Assembly (NCBI GenBank): GCA_003246265.1
Contig: QKAU01000007.1
Coordinates: forward strand, 51,461-115,460
DNA from: Kiritimatiellales bacterium
GTDB lineage: Bacteria > Verrucomicrobiota > Kiritimatiellia > Kiritimatiellales > Pontiellaceae
Direction of reading: 5' to 3'
Length of the DNA: 64,000 nucleotides
A program made the translations under genes and the position numbers. Every line of letters begins with the position of its first letter. Position 1 is the first letter of the stretch. Below are positions 1 through 9,040 of the stretch, one piece after another. The notes under the pieces are model-generated. The model made no database searches and was not told the DNA's origin. It saw only the letters and a program-made list of their open reading frames with translations.

Positions 1-897
1 CTTTGGAAGAAAGCAAGGGACTTCGACTTTATCCACCTGAACGGAGCATGGAACCTGACTACAGCCATCGCCTCGAGAATTGCTCGAAGAAGGGGCGTCC
101 CCTATATCATTACGATGCGCGGCCATTTTGGCGCGTACCATTTCCGGCGCCTGCCGATGCTAAAAAAGATTATGTTCAGCCTGATTGAGATACCCAACAT
201 CAGACATGCGTTCGCAATGCACGCTACCGCGCGCTGGGAAGTTGAAACATCGAGCACAGTTTTGCGGCATAGTCGCAACACTGTGATCATTCCAAACCCC
301 GTGGACCTTGCCGATTTCAGGCAGCCGCCTACACGGCACGATGCTAGGCAACTTCTTGGCTTGCAGGACTCCGACTTCCACATTGTGCATCTCGGACGGC
401 TGGCTAAACAAAAAAACATTCCCTTTCTGATACGGGCATTTGCCCAGGCCAAGCTCGGCAAAAAGGCCTATCTCACGTTGATCGGCCCGCCCGAAGCCCG
501 CCTGAAGAAAACACTGTTCCGCATGGCGACTCAACTAGATGTGCAAGATCAAATCCGCTTCATCGATTTCGTATCGGGCACGGAGCGCTGCAAATGGCTT
601 GCCGCAGCAGATCTTTTTGCACTGCCCTCGTTCGATGAAAATTTTTGCATCGTGGCTGTGGAAAGCGTCGCCAGTGGCACCCACTGCCTCCTGTCGCCAC
701 ACGTTGGCGCGGCAGAATTTCTTCCCCAAGACATGCTCACAGTATGTGAACTCGACCTTGGAAAATGGGTTCATGCATTGCATGAGTTGGCGGCTTCACG
801 GAAACTGCAACGAATTCCGCAACCGGGTACATTTACTCAATTTTCAACCGGCTCGGTGTTGCAAGCTTGGCAACAGCTGTATCGTTCTGACAGGTAA
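1..897 (+). CDS. Glycosyltransferase family 4 (GT-B), 5'-truncated by window edge
   Basis: The reading frame is open from base 1, so the start lies upstream. The visible part begins with an HLNGAW segment and a short helix leading to IITMRGHF, as in the N-terminal Rossmann domain of GT4 transferases. It continues through VVHLGRLAKQKN (written IVHLGRLAKQKN in this protein) and the donor-binding region with LPSFDENFCIVAVESVASG, the usual EX7E region. The family transfers sugars from nucleotide-sugar donors in the cytoplasm, usually in polysaccharide or O-antigen assembly. The next gene starts 8 bases after its stop on the same strand, so the two are probably co-transcribed. Base composition is AT-richer than the genes after 4.5 kb. 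Donor and acceptor cannot be read from the sequence. Confidence 0.85.
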   Translation, partial: LWKKARDFDFIHLNGAWNLTTAIASRIARRRGVPYIITMRGHFGAYHFRRLPMLKKIMFSLIEIPNIRHAFAMHATARWEVETSSTVLRHSRNTVIIPNPVDLADFRQPPTRHDARQLLGLQDSDFHIVHLGRLAKQKNIPFLIRAFAQAKLGKKAYLTLIGPPEARLKKTLFRMATQLDVQDQIRFIDFVSGTERCKWLAAADLFALPSFDENFCIVAVESVASGTHCLLSPHVGAAEFLPQDMLTVCELDLGKWVHALHELAASRKLQRIPQPGTFTQFSTGSVLQAWQQLYRSDR

Positions 898-905
898 AGT
901 AGCTT

Positions 906-1754
906 ATGAGCATCCATATGCCAGATATGAAAACGGTCCAGAACGAATACGACGCTTTCTTGTCGAAAGCTGTCGAGCTGGATTCACCATATGGATCCAA
1001 CACCATCGCAACCTATCTTAAGGCTTACAGGGAACGGATATGCTCCCAAATCATGGTCCAGCTTGCTGTCGTATGCAAAGCCAGAACCCCAGCCAAACGC
1101 ATGTTGTCGCTAGGCGGGTGGCCTGGCGTGGCGCCGATCATGCTCAACCGGCTAACAGGTATAGAATCGACTTTGGTTGACCATCCGGCCCTATTGACAG
1201 GAGTCATGGGCCAGTTTTATTCGGCGCATGGAATCAAAGCCGTTGAATGCAACTTTTCTGACATTGCCGTAGAGCCACTCCCCCTTTCGGGGGGGTACCA
1301 ACTGATCGAATGCTGTCAATGCATTGAGCATTGGAATTTCAGCCCCATCCCCATGTTTAAACAGATCTTCTCCCAGCTTTTGTCAACCAACGGGGTTTTC
1401 TTCATTACGGTACCCAACGCGGTCAGCTTGTACCGGAGAGCGTCCATCGTTGTCGGGCGAACGCCATACCCTGCAATGCAGTCCTTCATCGAAGTGGACG
1501 AAAACAAACCTGGCGCCGAAATCTCCCCCCATTGGAGGGAATATACGCGCAAGGACATGGAACAACTCATCCTATATTGCGGCGGTCGGAGCATGGACAT
1601 CCGTACGAAAACGTACTCGATTAACGCAATGAAAAACTGGCAGCACAGAATTTATTCCCTGTTCAGCAACTTGCACCCCTCACTACGCGAGAATATCGAA
1701 GCAGTCTGCTCAACTGAGGCTCGGATATCATTTGATCGCCTCGATATAGATTGA
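906..1754 (+). CDS. Class I SAM-dependent methyltransferase
   Basis: A protein of 282 residues with a Rossmann-type methyltransferase core. MLSLGGWPGVAP resembles motif I, LVDHP the acidic end of strand 2, and IECCQCIEHW the motif IV/post-IV region seen in methyltransferases of glycan clusters. FFITVPNAVSLYRR follows as strand 5. It lies 8 bases after the GT4 gene, which suggests it modifies the same glycan. Its 3' end overlaps the convergent gene on the other strand by 27 bases. The substrate is unknown. It could methylate a sugar or only bind SAM. Confidence 0.75.
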   Translation: MSIHMPDMKTVQNEYDAFLSKAVELDSPYGSNTIATYLKAYRERICSQIMVQLAVVCKARTPAKRMLSLGGWPGVAPIMLNRLTGIESTLVDHPALLTGVMGQFYSAHGIKAVECNFSDIAVEPLPLSGGYQLIECCQCIEHWNFSPIPMFKQIFSQLLSTNGVFFITVPNAVSLYRRASIVVGRTPYPAMQSFIEVDENKPGAEISPHWREYTRKDMEQLILYCGGRSMDIRTKTYSINAMKNWQHRIYSLFSNLHPSLRENIEAVCSTEARISFDRLDID

Positions 1755-2456
1755 TTGCGGCTTGTAAGCTCCCCCATCTTCGCCAAGGTCGAGCCCTAAA
1801 GCACTCCAGCCAACAATATGGCTATGCCGATAATCCATGCTTTCCACCTTCCTGAAACCCGACTTCAGAAGGATCTCCGCCAGATTGATCTCATCGTACA
1901 TCCACTGGTGCGTCTCGCCCCTATGACGCGCATCACCGAAAATTTTGTTTTCCAACCATCGACGCAATGGCTTTTGGCGGCTGGTGCCATAAGATTCCTT
2001 TCTGACGCATTGCTCAATTATCCTTCCTATGTATTGGTCATGAGTCGCACACAAGGAAGTATCAACCAAGCAAAGAGAGCAATGTTCGACATATTGCATA
2101 ACCAACGCATGGAAGTCAGGCACGACAATACGATGCACCCCTCCAGCCTTTAGAACGCGCCGGACATCAGCCATGAAAGGCGCCACATGCTCCCTGTCCA
2201 GATGCTCAAGCAAATGGCAGTGATATACTGCATCCACCGACCCGTCGGGAAAGGGAATTCCCTTGGATAGATCATGGACAAGAATATTTTCGCCCAACGA
2301 AGCGAACTCCCGCAAGCGTTCGCCAGACAGAAAGAGTGGCGCTATCCCGCTTCCAAAAAATGATCGTCTTAACCGCAAGGCAACTGACCAATCAATGTTG
2401 ATAACAGCAGGATCGGGAGAAGATTTGCCTCCGCACCCCAAATTCAATATGCTCAT
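1728..2456 (-). CDS. Class I SAM-dependent methyltransferase (Methyltransf_11-like)
   Basis: The start at 2456 was chosen because GGAGGAG lies 7 bases upstream; a longer open frame reaches 2540 but has no such site. The protein is 242 residues. SILNLGCGGK is motif I, ILVHDLSKGIPFPDGSVDAVYHCHLLEHL is the typical motif II-IV stretch, and VLKAGGVHRIVVPD matches the strand 5 region. The family methylates small molecules or glycans. It is downstream of a GT-A-like transferase and an FkbM methyltransferase on the same strand, so it belongs to the glycan cluster. The acceptor cannot be predicted. Confidence 0.8.
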   Translation of the reverse strand: MSILNLGCGGKSSPDPAVINIDWSVALRLRRSFFGSGIAPLFLSGERLREFASLGENILVHDLSKGIPFPDGSVDAVYHCHLLEHLDREHVAPFMADVRRVLKAGGVHRIVVPDFHALVMQYVEHCSLCLVDTSLCATHDQYIGRIIEQCVRKESYGTSRQKPLRRWLENKIFGDARHRGETHQWMYDEINLAEILLKSGFRKVESMDYRHSHIVGWSALGLDLGEDGGAYKPQSIYIEAIK

Positions 2457-2481
2457 TTGGTCTCCTCCATACACATTCGTT

Positions 2482-3453
2482 TCAATGAAGTGTCCTCGAA
2501 AGCACAACCTTGGCTGCCAGAACGAGCTTGGGTATCGCACCCCAACCCCAACGATTGAACATCAGGCCCACGGTTCGCAAATAGCTCCTAGGCATAATGT
2601 ACCTTCGCATGAACGCTTCGAATGCGGCATTTTCCTCGATTTCCGTCTCTTGATCAAATGAAGCAGGCCCAACGTCAACAGGTAGATTCAGAAATGGGTC
2701 ATAGACCTGCGTATTATATCCACCATGGTCACCTATATTTGAGATCATGTTGCCAGAAGGATAGAGTACCAGGTATTTTTTCTGGAACATGCAGTATGCC
2801 CACTGGGCATCCCAACGAAGCAGAGAAAGTTTCCGCATTCTTCTATACAACTGCTCAAAACGCCGCGCATAGCGCCGAGCAAACAACTCCCCAAGACAAC
2901 CGGAAGCGATAAAGGATTCCAACTGGTCCATTTTGTGATCCGCCTGCAACCAGACTCTTCGCCATGTTGCAAGCCCCCATATCTGAGGATAACGGGAAAC
3001 AATGCAACGGCTGCCAAGTCCCACCCTCCCCTTACTAAAAAAGGGGACCACGTTGGCTCCTGAAATCATGCCTATTCGCGGATCATCCGAGTATTTGTCC
3101 AACAAGCAACGGCAAAGCTCGAAATATCGTGGGCTAGGCAAACAATCCTCTTCAAGTATTAGCCCCTTGTCTTCATGCATGAAGAACCAGTCCAGGGCTT
3201 CCTTTATGAACCGATTAGGCCCCAAGTTTGCTTTCTTGAAAAGGGTTTCCACGCTGCATGGCCAATCGATGGAATCGCCAAGGTAGCAACGTATTTGCGC
3301 ATTGGCTTCTTCTTCCTCACGATGTCCTGTTCGGGCGCCATCGATGGCCAAGTACAGTCGGGCGGGCTGTTGCTCGCGAATTCGCTCAAAAACCCGCTTC
3401 GCGACAGCGAGGCGACTAAATGGGATGAATAGTATCGGTAAATCTCGGCACAT
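2482..3453 (-). CDS. GT-A-fold glycosyltransferase (family 2-like)
   Basis: A protein of 323 residues beginning LPILFIPFSRLAVAKRVFERI, as in nucleotide-diphospho-sugar transferases that start with a short strand and PFxR motif. LYLAIDGAR marks the second strand, and LILEEDCLPSP supplies the acidic metal- and donor-binding motif (DXD-like). It is related to the group often annotated as HlpA-like or GNT-I-like transferases. It sits 2 bases from the FkbM gene and upstream of a methyltransferase, which suggests one operon. It probably adds a sugar to a surface glycan. Donor specificity is unknown. Confidence 0.7.
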   Translation of the reverse strand: MCRDLPILFIPFSRLAVAKRVFERIREQQPARLYLAIDGARTGHREEEEANAQIRCYLGDSIDWPCSVETLFKKANLGPNRFIKEALDWFFMHEDKGLILEEDCLPSPRYFELCRCLLDKYSDDPRIGMISGANVVPFFSKGRVGLGSRCIVSRYPQIWGLATWRRVWLQADHKMDQLESFIASGCLGELFARRYARRFEQLYRRMRKLSLLRWDAQWAYCMFQKKYLVLYPSGNMISNIGDHGGYNTQVYDPFLNLPVDVGPASFDQETEIEENAAFEAFMRRYIMPRSYLRTVGLMFNRWGWGAIPKLVLAAKVVLSRTLH

Positions 3454-3455
3454 AA

Positions 3456-4460
3456 TCAGTATGCAATTAAAACCAGATCCGCCAATGGCGTCGCCATTTC
3501 CGATCGCCGGATGGCAAACCGATAGCCCAAGTCCAACTTCTCCAGGTATGGCTTTACGTCGAAAAAATCCCGAGCTCTATGGTATATGCATATGCACAAA
3601 ATTGGTTTCTGCTCCTTGATGGTCGCCATTGCCCCCTCAATGGCTTGTGTTTCAAATCCTTCTATATCCATTTTTATCAGCCCTACATCGAGCCGATGCA
3701 CGCGTACTTCATCGTCAATGGTGCCAATACTCACGGTTCCGCTACTGGCCTGCGCGGTATCCTTCAATTCCATTCCACTTGAAAAGGCTTGCTTCTCGCA
3801 ATCGCCCATGCCTTTCCTTACCGGAATTATTTTTCCCTCCAACCTATTTGAACTGACGAATCGGCAGAGTTGATCATAAGCCTCGCGATTAGGTTCATAG
3901 GAAAGTATTTGCTGCGGCCCGAATACTTCCCAGAACATGCATGCCGTATCCCCATTGAAGGCTCCCACATCCATAATGACTTTTTTCGACAGGTCGCATC
4001 TCATCGCATCCAACAGATCACGCATGCCATATCTGCTAAAAAACAGGTATGGATCAAAAAAAGCTGAGTTTTTGTAGCTATGGATACTCTTGCGCACGTG
4101 CGCTTTGTTCTCCATATACATTGCTTGCTCGGCAAGATCATTATGGCACCACGCTTCGTTCAAGGGCAGGAAATACGGGCATTTCCCCCCGATGAGATAG
4201 CGTTTATACAGAGCAATGGTTCTGTCTACATAGGAGCACGAAATCTGGTCGAGCCCGCTTCTTAGGGCGGCGGTTTTTTGCTCTACGGAAAAGAATTTGA
4301 AATAATCCTCCCAAAAATCTATCCAAATACTTTTAACCAATTCGCGATCCCATATTTTACGATTCCATTCCCTGCGGACAGATGCCCTGGCTTCCAGCAG
4401 GAAACGACGGGCCTCCCATGGAAGCAAGGATCGCATCATGTCTGTTGCCGAATTCATCAT
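3456..4460 (-). CDS. FkbM family methyltransferase
   Basis: A protein of 334 residues. After a helical N-terminal extension of about 150 residues comes VIMDVGAFNGDTACMFWEVFG (SAM motif I), ILSYEPN, and the hallmark VGLIKMDIEGFETQAIEGA of FkbM O-methyltransferases. The family O-methylates sugars or other hydroxyls. It is probably the first gene of the 4460-to-1728 minus-strand group. It marks the edge of the AT-richer segment: the next gene rightwards is strongly GC-rich. The long N-terminal extension is not part of the canonical fold and is unassigned. Confidence 0.85.
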   Translation of the reverse strand: MMNSATDMMRSLLPWEARRFLLEARASVRREWNRKIWDRELVKSIWIDFWEDYFKFFSVEQKTAALRSGLDQISCSYVDRTIALYKRYLIGGKCPYFLPLNEAWCHNDLAEQAMYMENKAHVRKSIHSYKNSAFFDPYLFFSRYGMRDLLDAMRCDLSKKVIMDVGAFNGDTACMFWEVFGPQQILSYEPNREAYDQLCRFVSSNRLEGKIIPVRKGMGDCEKQAFSSGMELKDTAQASSGTVSIGTIDDEVRVHRLDVGLIKMDIEGFETQAIEGAMATIKEQKPILCICIYHRARDFFDVKPYLEKLDLGYRFAIRRSEMATPLADLVLIAY

Positions 4461-4493
4461 AGATGCCGTGCCTTAAACTACAAACCGGGTCGA

Positions 4494-6533
4494 TTACCAG
4501 TGCTTCCTAGGGGGGCTATGCCCATTGCCCCATGGATGCCGCCTCACTCCCGCAACAATCACTGCCGTCGTGGCGAGCAGGGCCGCCACGTTGGTGGCGA
4601 GGGAGAAGCCGATCACGTGGTAGACCGATGCATGGAACCAGTGGACGCCGGCAAGGTAGGCCAGGCCGCAGGCCACGACAACGGCGAGCTGCTTGAAGCA
4701 TCGCTGCGCGAGCAGCAGGAAGACATTGATATTGAGTAGCGTCGCGGCGGCCATGGCCACCGCCATCCAGCGGGTCCAGGAGAGGATTTCCGGACCGGTG
4801 CCGGCCTTGGGGAAGAGGATGTGGAGCATGGGGCCGGGCACGAGGATGCACAGGAACAGGGAGGCGCCCACCAGGCCTGCCGTGTACAGCTGCGAGCGCA
4901 GGTAGATCCGCCGGTGCTCGGCGGTGAACGATTGGGCCGACGATACCTTGGGGAACATCGCCATGGCGACGGACGCCGCCATGAAGGCCACCATGCGGCC
5001 CAGCGTCGCCGCATAGGCAAAGTCGGTGTTCTCCGGCAGATAGTGCTTCACCAGCACCACATCGCCCGTCATGAGGATGGCGGCGCTGACCTGGATGAGG
5101 AAGCATTGCGCCAGATAGAGCCGCAGGCTGGGCACGGATCCTTGCCCGGCATCCTTGTTCCGAAGCATGGACCGCAATGGGATCAACCCGACGAGCAGCG
5201 CCAGATACAATCCGCCGACATGACCCAACAGCGCCCAGCCGCAGGCCGGGACCATCACCGCCACCAGCAGGGCTCCAAGCGCTACCCGGGAAACCGAGTT
5301 TCCGATGCTCGCAATCGAAGTCCAATCGAACCGTTGCAGCCCCAGCAGCACCCCGCCCACGACCGGCGCCACGAAGATGGCGGGAAGCGCCGCCGCGGAC
5401 ACCACCACCGGGGCGATGCGTTCCAGGTGGAAGAATGCGGCAATCGGCCGGGCAAGCAGGGCGCAGGCCGCGGCGGACACGAAGGATACGCCGCCCGTGA
5501 TCAGCAGCCATTTCAACAGCAACCGCCCCACCACCCCCAGGCGCCCTTCCTGCACGAGCAGGGCGACATAGTGGTTCAGCGCCGTGGAGAGCGTACCCAA
5601 CGGCCGGGCCACGATGGCGAAAAGCGCCAGGAAGGTCGCCAGCAGAGCGTATTCCGCGCCGGGCAGAGAACGGCCGACCACCATCTGGTAGCCGATATTC
5701 GCGAACGAGGTGATGATCGAGGCGCTGAAGAGCAGCGCGGCATGGCGGAAGAGCTGGTCGCGCAACAGGAATTCCACGGGCTTTGCGAGGAAGCGGTCGT
5801 ACCAGCCCACAACGAAGCTGAGGGGAGAATAAAGCAACCGCATGCGCACGACCGCGCAGAACATTTCGAAAGACGTGTTCATGATCCGCACTTTCGAGCC
5901 GGCCACATCGTTCCAAACCGTCGGTTCCTCCTGGATGCGATAGCCATGCCGCTTCAACTGGTAGAGGAGGTCGACATCGAATGCAAAGCGCGTGATGCCG
6001 ATCCGGGGCAGGATGGCCTTCCACGCGTCGGCCCTGAAAATCTTGGCGCCGCACTGGGTGTCGACATACCGCAGACCCAGCACGACGCGAATCAGCAGAT
6101 TGAAGAGGCGCGACGAGAGCAGCCGCAGCCCCTTCTGCTGCACGCTGACCTGCGCGCCCCGCTTCCATCGCGAGGCAACGACCCCGTCGCTGGAGGCAGC
6201 CACACGATAGAGTCGCTCGAACTCCTCCGGCGCGGTGGCCCCGTCGGCATCGACAAAGCCGACCCACTCCCCGCTAGCCGCCTTCGCACCAAGAATGATT
6301 GCCCCGCCCTTCCCTATTCGGCCCGCCTCCTCGATCACCCGGATCTGGGGGAAGTCGCCGGCGATCTCCCGCGCAACAGCGGCCGTGCGGTCCGTTGATC
6401 CGTTGACGACGACAAGCAGTTCGAATCTGTCGCCAAGGGCTCGGGAAAAATGGGTTGCGTAGTGCGTCAGGACCGGCGGCAGCCGCGCCTCCTCGTTGTA
6501 GGCGGGAATGATGATGGACAGGAACCTAGTCAT
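4494..6533 (-). CDS. GT2 glycosyltransferase fused to a Wzx/MOP-type flippase-like membrane domain
   Basis: The ATG at 6533 overlaps the upstream stop by 8 bases (ATGACTAG); a GTG at 6542 is an alternative. The protein is 679 residues. Residues about 1-240 form a dolichyl-phosphate-sugar synthase-like GT2 domain: LSIIIPAYNEEARLPPVL, NGSTDRT, the VGFVDADGATAPEEF acidic motif and DTQCGAKIFR. The remainder is a long run of hydrophobic segments with the pattern of polysaccharide flippases of the MOP superfamily (about 10-12 helices by eye). Known GT2 enzymes of this class load polyprenyl phosphate, while flippases move lipid-linked sugars across the membrane. Combining them in one chain suggests coupled loading and export. 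This is inference. Confidence 0.75.
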   Translation of the reverse strand: MTRFLSIIIPAYNEEARLPPVLTHYATHFSRALGDRFELLVVVNGSTDRTAAVAREIAGDFPQIRVIEEAGRIGKGGAIILGAKAASGEWVGFVDADGATAPEEFERLYRVAASSDGVVASRWKRGAQVSVQQKGLRLLSSRLFNLLIRVVLGLRYVDTQCGAKIFRADAWKAILPRIGITRFAFDVDLLYQLKRHGYRIQEEPTVWNDVAGSKVRIMNTSFEMFCAVVRMRLLYSPLSFVVGWYDRFLAKPVEFLLRDQLFRHAALLFSASIITSFANIGYQMVVGRSLPGAEYALLATFLALFAIVARPLGTLSTALNHYVALLVQEGRLGVVGRLLLKWLLITGGVSFVSAAACALLARPIAAFFHLERIAPVVVSAAALPAIFVAPVVGGVLLGLQRFDWTSIASIGNSVSRVALGALLVAVMVPACGWALLGHVGGLYLALLVGLIPLRSMLRNKDAGQGSVPSLRLYLAQCFLIQVSAAILMTGDVVLVKHYLPENTDFAYAATLGRMVAFMAASVAMAMFPKVSSAQSFTAEHRRIYLRSQLYTAGLVGASLFLCILVPGPMLHILFPKAGTGPEILSWTRWMAVAMAAATLLNINVFLLLAQRCFKQLAVVVACGLAYLAGVHWFHASVYHVIGFSLATNVAALLATTAVIVAGVRRHPWGNGHSPPRKHW

Positions 6534-8964
6534 GCACAGCACTTCCCCTGCGGTCCGTGGCGACCACCACCAGACCGCCCAGCGCCAGCACTACCCCAAG
6601 CCCCTGGACCATCAGCCCGGGCGACCATGCGGAGCAGCCGAAACGGACCTCGTGCGCCCCCGCTGGCACCCACACGCCCATCGAGAGCCCGTTGCAGCGC
6701 AGCAACGGTTGATCTACGCCATCCACGAGGACCTTCCAGTTGGCTTGGTAGTATTGCGTAAAGAGAACAATGCCCGGCTTCGCCGCTTCCACATGAAGGA
6801 CGGCGCCGCCAGCATCGTACCCGGCCGGTTCGAGCGCCTGGCAGGGGGCGGAAACGGTTTCTGCACAAGGCGGCGCATCGGCATCCGACACCAGTACGCT
6901 CGTCAACGGATTGAATTCCGGTCGGACCAGTTGATCGTAGACCGCCGATGGATCCACCGTGCGCCATCCGGAAAACAGCGCGAAGCGGGGAATGCTGCCG
7001 GCCACTTCCATCACGACCTGGTCCTGGGGCGAGGATGGAGCCGCCAACGGCTGCACCCCGGTGGACTGGTCGGCGTTTTGGACGAAGCGGTAGTACATCG
7101 CCGGTTTGAACATCACGGGGTCAACCTGCCCCGCAATGCCGGCCGGGCCGAGCGCATAGCGGATGGACGCAAGCTGGAAGAGCCTGCGGTAGTCGCGTCC
7201 CACGGTCTCCAGGAACTGCCGATAGTCCGCCTCCATGCGCGGCATCTGCCAGATGTTGAAGCTATGGATTCCGTGGTACGGAAAGTCCGTGGAGAGCCAC
7301 TGGTTGTAGACCCCCTGCTGATCGAAGAGATAGATGCGGTCCTCGCCCTGGTGCTCTTCAAGGAAATCCACAACGGCGTTGCCGTTGCGCAACGCTCCAA
7401 GCCGGGTGGTCGAAAAGTAGCGCGAGGTCAACCAAGCACTGTCGAGGGCCACGGCCGCCAGGGCTGCCAAGCCGATCATCCCGGCAGCGCGACGATCCCA
7501 CCGCAGCACGGCAAACAGCCCGCCGCCAAACAGCAGGGCCATGATGCCGGCGTGGAACCAGGCCGATGCGATGTTGGTTACGATCACCGGCGCATATTGT
7601 CCCCACCCCTGCGCCACGAACCGCCGGATCGCCGAATCCGGCAACGCCCAGTGGATCAGCGCATCGACCAGCATGAGGACCGCCAGGCCCGTTCCGGCGA
7701 TGGCGGCCCGCTTGAGCGCCTTGCTTCCCAGCGAACCTCTCACCAGTCCGTCGAGACCTACGGCCGCCAGCAGGCCCGCCACGATCTGGAACACATGGAG
7801 GAACTTGATGGGTGCCCGGATGTTGTTCACCAGCGGCAGGTGGTAGAAAAGGCGGTAGAGGGGCGAATACTTGCCGGCGGACAAGGCAAGTGCCGCCAGG
7901 GCGGCTGCACTCCAGAAGAAGACCAGCGGGGCGAGGCCGTCTCCCTCCTTGCACTTTTTCCAGGCAACTACCAAGGCCAGGGCACAGAACAGGAAGGGCA
8001 GGACGCCGATGTAGATGGAGTCGAGCCGGAAGTTGCGGAACCCCTGCTTTTGCGCAGCCCACTCGGCGGACTGGCCGACCGCCCCCCAGTAGGGCCCTTC
8101 CGGATCGTTGGTGCGCCATCCCGCATAGCCCGGGGCGACGAGGTCCGGCCACTCGGCCGGAACCATGCTCCATTGGGTGATGAAGTTCCACTTTTCCTGC
8201 GGATCGGACTGCACCGCCGCCGCGTCGCCGACATTGCGGGAATAGGCGTTAAGGGCCGTCGATGCCGAGAGCATCAATGCGACAAGGCCCACGGGCAGCA
8301 GAACGGCAATCCAGCGCTTCCAGTCGGCAAGACTGGACTGGATGAGCCTGAACAGGACATAGGCACCGAGAAAGATCCCGAACAACAGGGCGACATCCTG
8401 CTGCTCGAGCAGCATCCATCCCACCGTGCCACCGCCCAGCATGGCATAGCCCCATGCCGTGCGCCGCCGTGCGCGAAGGGCCTTTTCGAGCAGGAACAGC
8501 GACAAGGTGAAGAGCGCCGCCACGCTGAGTTTCGTGTCGTGCCCGGCCGGAGCCAGCGTGATGGATCCCATCCAGAAAGCGGTCGTCGCACCGAAGGCCG
8601 CCGACCACCAGCCGATGGACCAGAGCCGCAGGAAGGCGACCAGCGCCAGGGACCCCGCGACCAGGTAGAGCGGATAGACCAGGTCGTTGACCACGTGGGC
8701 CGGCAACAGGCTCAGGAGGATGTTCTTGGTTTGCATCGTGGCCGTGGCGGCGGTACCGAGCAGCGGCGTGGCGCGATGGAAGCCCGCAAAACCCTGCGGC
8801 AGGGCATCCTTCACGGCCTGGAGGATCCCCACGTTCGCGTCGGAGGCCGAGAAGATCCGGTTCGGTCCCAGGGATTCCCGGAAAACCAGGAGCGACAGGG
8901 CAATGAAGAAGAGCGCAACGCCCAATCCCGCTCCCGAGGCTTTGAGTTTCATCGGCAATCCCAT
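6526..8964 (-). CDS. YfhO-like large membrane protein (GT-C type)
   Basis: A protein of about 812 residues. An alternative ATG at 8952 (MKLK) is equally possible, as neither start has a strong ribosome site. Many hydrophobic segments fill the N-terminal two thirds, including a loop with SDANVGILQAVKDALPQGFAGF near residue 45. A soluble C-terminal part ends with a last membrane helix; VLFTQYYQANWKVLVDG in that part is characteristic of the YfhO family. Members of the family are membrane glycosyltransferases that use polyprenyl-phosphate sugars, for example in decorating teichoic acids or other surface polymers. It overlaps the GT2-flippase gene, so the two are translated together and probably act on one glycan. 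Confidence 0.75.
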   Translation of the reverse strand: MGLPMKLKASGAGLGVALFFIALSLLVFRESLGPNRIFSASDANVGILQAVKDALPQGFAGFHRATPLLGTAATATMQTKNILLSLLPAHVVNDLVYPLYLVAGSLALVAFLRLWSIGWWSAAFGATTAFWMGSITLAPAGHDTKLSVAALFTLSLFLLEKALRARRRTAWGYAMLGGGTVGWMLLEQQDVALLFGIFLGAYVLFRLIQSSLADWKRWIAVLLPVGLVALMLSASTALNAYSRNVGDAAAVQSDPQEKWNFITQWSMVPAEWPDLVAPGYAGWRTNDPEGPYWGAVGQSAEWAAQKQGFRNFRLDSIYIGVLPFLFCALALVVAWKKCKEGDGLAPLVFFWSAAALAALALSAGKYSPLYRLFYHLPLVNNIRAPIKFLHVFQIVAGLLAAVGLDGLVRGSLGSKALKRAAIAGTGLAVLMLVDALIHWALPDSAIRRFVAQGWGQYAPVIVTNIASAWFHAGIMALLFGGGLFAVLRWDRRAAGMIGLAALAAVALDSAWLTSRYFSTTRLGALRNGNAVVDFLEEHQGEDRIYLFDQQGVYNQWLSTDFPYHGIHSFNIWQMPRMEADYRQFLETVGRDYRRLFQLASIRYALGPAGIAGQVDPVMFKPAMYYRFVQNADQSTGVQPLAAPSSPQDQVVMEVAGSIPRFALFSGWRTVDPSAVYDQLVRPEFNPLTSVLVSDADAPPCAETVSAPCQALEPAGYDAGGAVLHVEAAKPGIVLFTQYYQANWKVLVDGVDQPLLRCNGLSMGVWVPAGAHEVRFGCSAWSPGLMVQGLGVVLALGGLVVVATDRRGSAVHD

Positions 8965-9040
8965 TGTTCAGCATCGATCCCCGGGTCGCGACACACCGGA
9001 ATGAACCGGCAGACAGTTAACGCCATTGCACCAAGGCAAG

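Noticed and set aside
4821..6398. Long open frame on the plus strand opposite the GT2-flippase gene
   Set aside because: It is the shadow of a GC-rich gene. It lacks a ribosome site and has no recognisable domain, while the minus-strand frame has clear motifs.
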